This document shows, piece after piece, positions 39,315 through 43,248 of a DNA stretch of 43,248 nt. The stretch comes from Sulfurovum sp. UBA7648 (GTDB lineage Bacteria; Campylobacterota; Campylobacteria; Campylobacterales; Sulfurovaceae), in NCBI GenBank assembly GCA_002483605.1, contig DLIG01000016.1, forward strand, positions 1-43,248, read 5' to 3'. The notes under the pieces were generated by a model, which was given only the letters and a program-made list of their open reading frames with translations, did no database searches and was not told the DNA's origin. Position 1 is the stretch's first letter; each line of letters starts with the position of its first letter. The position numbers and the translations under genes are program-made.

Positions 39315-39371
39315 TCCGACTCCTTTTAATATATACTGTTATATAATTTGGCAATAATTGTAGCTAAAATT

Positions 39372-39418
39372 TTGATTAAAACGCTTTATTCTAGCCTAAA
39401 AACACAGGTTTTAATCAA
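39372..39418. repeat. Inverted repeat upstream of rpsT
   Basis: Perfect 11-base arms TTGATTAAAAC (39372-39382) and GTTTTAATCAA (39408-39418), with a smaller CCT/AGG stem inside. It lies between glmM and rpsT, about 20 bases upstream of the rpsT -10, so it is outside the predicted rpsT transcript and is more likely a protein-binding site than a leader hairpin. Confidence 0.6.
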
Positions 39419-39437
39419 TATTTAATATTGCTTTGGA

Positions 39438-39443
39438 TAAAAT
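39438..39443 (+). promoter_or_regulatory. -10 box of rpsT
   Basis: TAAAAT within TTTGGATAAAAT, 62 bases before the rpsT ATG. Confidence 0.45.
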
Positions 39444-39505
39444 TCGCGAACTTACTATGTAACTATAGTTACCCATACCAAAAGATTAACATTAAGGAAA
39501 ATGAC

Positions 39506-39775
39506 ATGGCACACCATAAGTCAGCAAAAAAAAGAATTTTGCAAACTGCAGTGAAAACTGAAAGAAACAGATACTATAGAACAAGAATCAAAAACATTAC
39601 AAAAGCGGTTCTTGAGGCAGTAGCAGCGGCGGATAAAACAGCTGCAACAGAAGCTTTTAAAGTAGCTAACCAACAAATTCACTCTATGGTAAGCAAAGGT
39701 TTTATCAAAAAACCAACTGCTTCTAGAAAAATCAGCCGTCTCCATAAAATGGTCAACGCTATCGAAGCTGCTTAA
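39506..39775 (+). CDS. rpsT: 30S ribosomal protein S20
   Basis: 89 aa, very basic helical protein binding 16S rRNA. MAHHKSAKKRILQTAVKTERN and the C-terminal KGFIKKPTASRKISRLHK are family-typical. The ATG at 39506 has AAGGA upstream and gives the expected N-terminus; a frame extending 78 bases earlier is not conserved. prfA follows after 44 bases, as in other Campylobacterota. Confidence 0.97.
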   Translation: MAHHKSAKKRILQTAVKTERNRYYRTRIKNITKAVLEAVAAADKTAATEAFKVANQQIHSMVSKGFIKKPTASRKISRLHKMVNAIEAA

Positions 39776-39819
39776 GCAGTTTCGTCCAACTTCACAACTT
39801 TCATCCAAAGCATATATAT

Positions 39820-40887
39820 ATGTTTCAAGACAAACTTATTCCATTTATAGACAGATATAACGAAATTAGTACGCTTTTAAGCTCTCCTGATATCGGCAAT
39901 GACATCAAACGCATGACGGACCTTAGTAAAGAGCAATCTTCTATAGCTGCTTTGGTAGAAAAAGCCAAACACTACCTGGAAACATTACAAGCTATCAATG
40001 ACAACAAAGAACTGATCTTTGATCCCGAACTTGGCGAACTTGCAAAAGAAGAACTTCCGATGCTTGAGGAGACCCTGGCTTCTTTGGAAGAAGAGATCAA
40101 GATCCTCATGATCCCAAAAGATAAAAATGATGACAAAGATATATTTGTCGAGCTTCGCGCCGGTGCAGGCGGAGATGAGAGTGCATTGTTTGTAGCTGAT
40201 GTGTTTAAAATGTATATGCGTTACGCTGAACAGATGAAATGGAAAGTTGAACTTGTCAGCAGCAGCGAAGGAACAGCTGGCGGATACAAAGAGCTTATTT
40301 TTCAGATCAAAGGAAACGGAGTTTACTCCAAGCTCAAATACGAAGCAGGCACGCACAGAGTCCAAAGAGTTCCTGATACCGAAACACAAGGGCGCGTACA
40401 CACTTCTGCTATCACAGTGGCCGTCATTCCTGAAGTAGATGATGTAGAAGTAGATATCAAACCAAATGAGATCAAAATGGATGTTTACCGCTCTAGCGGA
40501 TGCGGCGGGCAATCAGTTAATACGACAGACTCTGCTGTGAGACTTACGCACATTCCTACCGGTATAGTTGTGGCCATCCAGGATGAAAAATCCCAGCACA
40601 AAAACCGCGATAAAGCTATGAAAGTGCTCAAAGCTAGAGTCTATGAGCAAGAGATGCAAAAGCAATTAGATGAAACATCTGCGGCGCGCAAACTTCAAGT
40701 CGGCTCTGGGGACAGATCAGAGAAAATACGAACATATAACTATCCGCAAAACCGTATCACAGACCACCGTATAGGGCTTACAATATATGCTCTTGATGAT
40801 GTCATGGAAAACGGCAATCTAAAGCTTATAATCGACCCTCTTATAGCTCACGCTCAAGCTGAAGCTATCACTGCTGCAGGATTGTAA
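39820..40887 (+). CDS. prfA: Peptide chain release factor 1
   Basis: Reads UAA and UAG stops and triggers peptide release. 355 aa. The GGQ motif is in SGCGGQSVNTTDSA; the codon-recognition PxT tripeptide is PDT in RVQRVPDTETQGR (E. coli has PAT). HKNRDKA and SGDRSEKIRTYNYPQNRITDHR complete the family pattern. No clear ribosome-binding site, suggesting coupling to rpsT. Ends 6 bases from the convergent ferredoxin gene. Confidence 0.97.
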   Translation: MFQDKLIPFIDRYNEISTLLSSPDIGNDIKRMTDLSKEQSSIAALVEKAKHYLETLQAINDNKELIFDPELGELAKEELPMLEETLASLEEEIKILMIPKDKNDDKDIFVELRAGAGGDESALFVADVFKMYMRYAEQMKWKVELVSSSEGTAGGYKELIFQIKGNGVYSKLKYEAGTHRVQRVPDTETQGRVHTSAITVAVIPEVDDVEVDIKPNEIKMDVYRSSGCGGQSVNTTDSAVRLTHIPTGIVVAIQDEKSQHKNRDKAMKVLKARVYEQEMQKQLDETSAARKLQVGSGDRSEKIRTYNYPQNRITDHRIGLTIYALDDVMENGNLKLIIDPLIAHAQAEAITAAGL

Positions 40888-40893
40888 AAACTT

Positions 40894-41943
40894 TTATATA
40901 TCCCTTGCCAATGCGAACATATCAGAATGATTTTGTACAAAATCTTCGCATCTTTTGCAGACGGTCTCGTTTCCTTTTTGAGGGAAACTCACCCTACACT
41001 CGCTGCATACGGCAAAGTGATGCTCTATAAGCAGTTCCGCGCGGTTAAATGCCAATGTTACAAGATCGAGTTCATTATCGCTGCTAATAGCTTTTGGCTT
41101 GCACACATCATCGCATATACCGCAGGCTATGCATCGAAGCGGCTGAAATAAGATCTTGGTCTTATCGCTGCTGTAAAGCAATGCTTTTGTTGGACAAAAT
41201 TGTATACAATCCCCGCAATTATCACATGAAACAAAATCTATCTTTTTATGGGCAATAAATGAGAATTTCTCTTTTATAGGACTCTCTCTCAGCTCTTCAA
41301 TGGCCAGCTTAAGTGAATTTTGTAAAACAACTCGGGACTTTGGCAATGTCTCTTTAGTATCAAAAATCTCATCAAATGACTCTTCATTGCGCAAAGTATT
41401 GACATCTTTGACAAAAGAAAAAAGAGCCTCTCTTCTGGATAATTTATTTTGCTCTTTGCTTATAGCAATAGATGGCTTCCCTGCTGCTTGCAAAAATCTA
41501 TTTGCTTCATCTATGTGTTCTGTTATGATTTTTTCAGTCTGTGCACCTGGATTCATATTGCACTCATCGCAAATTGAAATATCACAGCTTACACTATTAT
41601 GGCGCAGCCCTAGAGAGATAAAATGCTCGCTGTTGAATATACTAAGACAGGCGTGATTGTTTTTGCATGAAAGTGTAATATCTTTTTTTATACCCGTTTG
41701 CAATACAAAAACTGACGGATCAAAATCCGGATATATCAATGCTCCTGAAGGACACACTCCTATGCATGACATACAGCCTATGCATTTTGTACTATCTAGC
41801 GATATCCTTTTAGATGTAGACAATCCTATAGCTTCTGTCGGACACAAATCGATACACTTTGAACACTCATTGCTGACATGCTCTATACGCAAACAAGAAA
41901 GCGGCTCTATCTTGATAGCATTTACAGGTTTAAGCAAGCTCAT
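40894..41943 (-). CDS. Multi-cluster 4Fe-4S ferredoxin-type protein
   Basis: 349 aa, soluble. Four 4Fe-4S motifs in two pairs: CSKCIDLCPTEA and CIGCMSCIGVCPSGA near residues 27-70, and CDNCGDCIQFCPTKA and CIACGICDDVCKPKA near 241-290, separated by a middle region with CDISICDEC. A last CSEC..CKRC pair resembles a zinc ribbon. Likely an electron-transfer or assembly partner of the molybdo-enzyme served by the adjacent TorD protein, whose gene overlaps it by 14 bases. The enzyme itself is not in the window. Confidence 0.82.
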   Translation of the reverse strand: MSLLKPVNAIKIEPLSCLRIEHVSNECSKCIDLCPTEAIGLSTSKRISLDSTKCIGCMSCIGVCPSGALIYPDFDPSVFVLQTGIKKDITLSCKNNHACLSIFNSEHFISLGLRHNSVSCDISICDECNMNPGAQTEKIITEHIDEANRFLQAAGKPSIAISKEQNKLSRREALFSFVKDVNTLRNEESFDEIFDTKETLPKSRVVLQNSLKLAIEELRESPIKEKFSFIAHKKIDFVSCDNCGDCIQFCPTKALLYSSDKTKILFQPLRCIACGICDDVCKPKAISSDNELDLVTLAFNRAELLIEHHFAVCSECRVSFPQKGNETVCKRCEDFVQNHSDMFALARDI

Positions 41944-42505
41944 TATCTTCCTCTACACAAAGATTACTATAATCATCCAGCATAAAATCGATACAAAAAT
42001 CACATAGATCTTTATAAAACGGATTATCGCTCATCTCTTTAACTGCTAGCAAATATTGCGGAACCCATGCTAAGAGGTGTTCTTGATAAAATTTTATTTG
42101 AGCGGTTTTGTCCCGTTGCAATATAAGATTTTGCATAAATCCAAATTCAATAGCTATATGGTCAGGTGCATGCAAAGAAGATGCGGCAAGATTAAGATCA
42201 TATCCGTGATTTACATAAAATTGCATAACCGGGTTTTGCAATCCTACCAAGATCTCGTTTTTGGCATCCATTGCCGAAGATTCTATCGGGTGATTGTTCA
42301 TCACAAACAAAGAATGAAATGCAACATTTAGCTCTTCTAAAAGTTTTTCTTCATTTGTGTTTTGCAAATAAGATGTTGCTTCATCTCCGATAGTATTAAG
42401 CAATTCCGCGTTGCCTTGCAGCTCATTAAGTAGTTTTTTGTCTATATGAGAGCTAAATACCCGTGATAAAAAAGCATATATATAAGCTCTGATCTTATTG
42501 TCCAC
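41930..42505 (-). CDS. TorD/DmsD-family redox-enzyme chaperone
   Basis: 191 aa all-helical protein. APDHIAIEFGFMQ is the family's PDH..E signature. Such proteins bind Tat signal peptides and help load molybdenum cofactor into formate dehydrogenase, TMAO or DMSO reductase type enzymes. Start GTG at 42505 is chosen for AGGAG 5 bases upstream; an in-frame ATG 30 bases earlier lacks a site. Overlaps the ferredoxin gene. Confidence 0.87.
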   Translation of the reverse strand: MDNKIRAYIYAFLSRVFSSHIDKKLLNELQGNAELLNTIGDEATSYLQNTNEEKLLEELNVAFHSLFVMNNHPIESSAMDAKNEILVGLQNPVMQFYVNHGYDLNLAASSLHAPDHIAIEFGFMQNLILQRDKTAQIKFYQEHLLAWVPQYLLAVKEMSDNPFYKDLCDFCIDFMLDDYSNLCVEEDNELA

Positions 42506-42561
42506 GACAACTCCTGTATAAATTTGTTGTAGCATACCCCAAAATAGTTTAATCTATCCAA

Positions 42562-42600
42562 AAAATCGCTAATAATACGCAACATCTTGTGCATTATTAG
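42562..42600 (-). terminator. Terminator after the cytochrome-lipoprotein transcript
   Basis: Stem CTAATAAT/ATTATTAG (42569-42576 and 42593-42600) with extra inner GCA/TGC pairs; on the minus strand it is followed by CGATTTTTT. It separates the lipoprotein gene from the torD-like gene. Confidence 0.6.
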
Positions 42601-42610
42601 TAATTTTACC

Positions 42611-42627
42611 TCCCCCGTATCGGGGGA
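42611..42627. repeat. GC-rich hairpin next to the terminator
   Basis: TCCCCCG and CGGGGGA pair around TAT just after the lipoprotein stop codon. No T run follows on either strand; it may protect or pause the transcript before the terminator at 42562-42600. Confidence 0.5.
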
Positions 42628-42638
42628 AGAAAATAGAG

Positions 42639-43091
42639 CTACAGACAACCCTTGAAGAAAGACTTTGTCGGCGGCGGCGGAGCTTCAAACGCTCTAGCAA
42701 CTATGCTTTTGTTGCCATCGCCAAAATCTCCTTTTATGGTTACCTGATCGCGGTTAATGGCCGTTTCAAGCAATTCCGGCACTTCATGCCCAAGCTTGGC
42801 TATATCGAGTTCATAATATTTCAAATCATCATGTACATAAAGTACAAGTTCCATTTTTTCTTTATCGCCAAATTCCCATTTTTGATTGCATTCGCCTTCT
42901 CCGCATACGATACTCTCCATGCGGCAATCAGCAAACATGCCTTGCTCGGCACACCATTTAGTGGTCAAAAAACCCTGTTTTTCAACTGTAAAATTTGCCT
43001 CAGCAGAAGCATTATGCTCTTTGCTCTCTTTTTTGCTACACCCACTTAGCATTAATGCAGCAAGGGCTATTCCTAAAACTAATTTTTTCAT
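42639..43091 (-). CDS. Lipoprotein of unknown function
   Basis: 150 aa. Lipobox MLSGC with Cys18, then a charged linker and a mature domain with several cysteines (WCAEQG, DCRMESIVCGEGEC) and a proline-rich end (APPPPTKSFFKGCL). Domain not recognised. ATG overlaps the TGA of the upstream cytochrome gene (ATGA), so the two are coupled and may work together in the periplasm. Confidence 0.72.
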   Translation of the reverse strand: MKKLVLGIALAALMLSGCSKKESKEHNASAEANFTVEKQGFLTTKWCAEQGMFADCRMESIVCGEGECNQKWEFGDKEKMELVLYVHDDLKYYELDIAKLGHEVPELLETAINRDQVTIKGDFGDGNKSIVARAFEAPPPPTKSFFKGCL

Positions 43092-43248
43092 TTTGCTACC
43101 TCCACTTTTAGAGTTTTCAGATATGCAACAGCATCGTTAATACTTTTATCATCACTCATCATCGGTGGCATTGTAGATGTTCTTTTGCCTGTTTTAGCAT
43201 CTACATTGTACCAGGCAAAGCCTTTGTGAGCATTTCTATTATATCCGG
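43088..43248 (-). CDS. c-type cytochrome, C-terminal part (runs off the window)
   Basis: The last 52 codons are visible, ending YLKTLKVEVAK. The segment RTSTMPPMMSDDKSINDAVAYLKTLK is the C-terminal helix of a class I cytochrome c, with Met in MPPM as probable axial haem ligand. The CxxCH motif must lie beyond the right edge. A periplasmic electron carrier is likely, fitting the redox genes downstream. Confidence 0.7.
   Translation of the reverse strand, partial: GYNRNAHKGFAWYNVDAKTGKRTSTMPPMMSDDKSINDAVAYLKTLKVEVAK

Noticed and set aside
42611..42627. Rho-independent terminator
   Set aside because: Very strong stem but followed by GAAGAAAA or AGGTAAAA; the T-rich end belongs to the next hairpin at 42562-42600.

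Overview
This 43.2 kb window is chromosomal DNA of a member of the Campylobacterota (Epsilonproteobacteria), probably a free-living sulfur-oxidising relative of Sulfurimonas, Sulfurovum or Sulfuricurvum. The evidence is a bacterial PglB N-glycosylation system, the futalosine-route enzyme MqnD, the short MurB and BioB forms, a recA-eno-FtsB-like order also found in Helicobacter, a sulfide:quinone-oxidoreductase-like flavoprotein, CcoG, AT-rich DNA, and promoters dominated by extended -10 boxes (TGnTAnAAT) with no clear -35. No tRNA, rRNA, CRISPR array or intact insertion sequence was seen.

Region 1 (about 35-19300, all minus strand) is a glycan locus. It starts at a promoter near 19260 and ends at a hairpin terminator at 35-72. 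It encodes UDP-diNAc-bacillosamine synthesis (PglF, PglE, PglD), the initiating phosphoglycosyltransferase PglC, the oligosaccharyltransferase PglB, three complete GT4 glycosyltransferases and one deleted remnant, a Wzx-type flippase, an extra DegT aminotransferase, an extra acetyltransferase, and a full Wbp/Wlb-type set (6-dehydrogenase, WbpB, WbpD, WbpE, WecB/WbpI) expected to make UDP-ManNAc3NAcA. No Wzy polymerase was seen. The simplest reading is an N-linked oligosaccharide that begins with diNAc-bacillosamine and carries diacetamido-mannuronic acid, flipped by Wzx instead of the ABC flippase PglK.

The most unusual feature lies in region 1. Four genes of the sugar pathway (wecB/wbpI, wbpE, wbpD, wbpB) carry in-frame arrays of 7-bp tandem repeats of several families (AAGGATG, CTTCTGC/CCTTCTA, GTTTTTA, GAAACTA, TTGGTTT). 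A four-helix-bundle gene (23S rRNA intervening-sequence-protein family) sits between two such arrays, bounded by outward-facing inverted copies of CTTCATCC. The arrays supply loops, termini, ribosome-binding sites and start codons.

Region 2 (19300-31500) is compact housekeeping DNA: dcd, asnB, topA-bioB, an FtsB-like gene, eno, recA, mqnD-murB, a small envelope group (DUF1566 protein, L,D-transpeptidase lipoprotein, coiled-coil protein) and tpx. Region 3 (31500-36000) holds a lipoprotein, a small conserved protein, the SQR-like flavoprotein, and ccoG preceded in the same operon by a protein that looks like a catalytically dead serine recombinase used as a DNA-binding protein. Region 4 (36000-40900) holds moaC, a DUF493 gene, an inositol-monophosphatase family gene, lspA, glmM, rpsT and prfA. 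Region 5 (40900-43248) is the edge of a redox-enzyme cluster: a multi-cluster ferredoxin, a TorD-family chaperone, a lipoprotein and the C-terminus of a c-type cytochrome.
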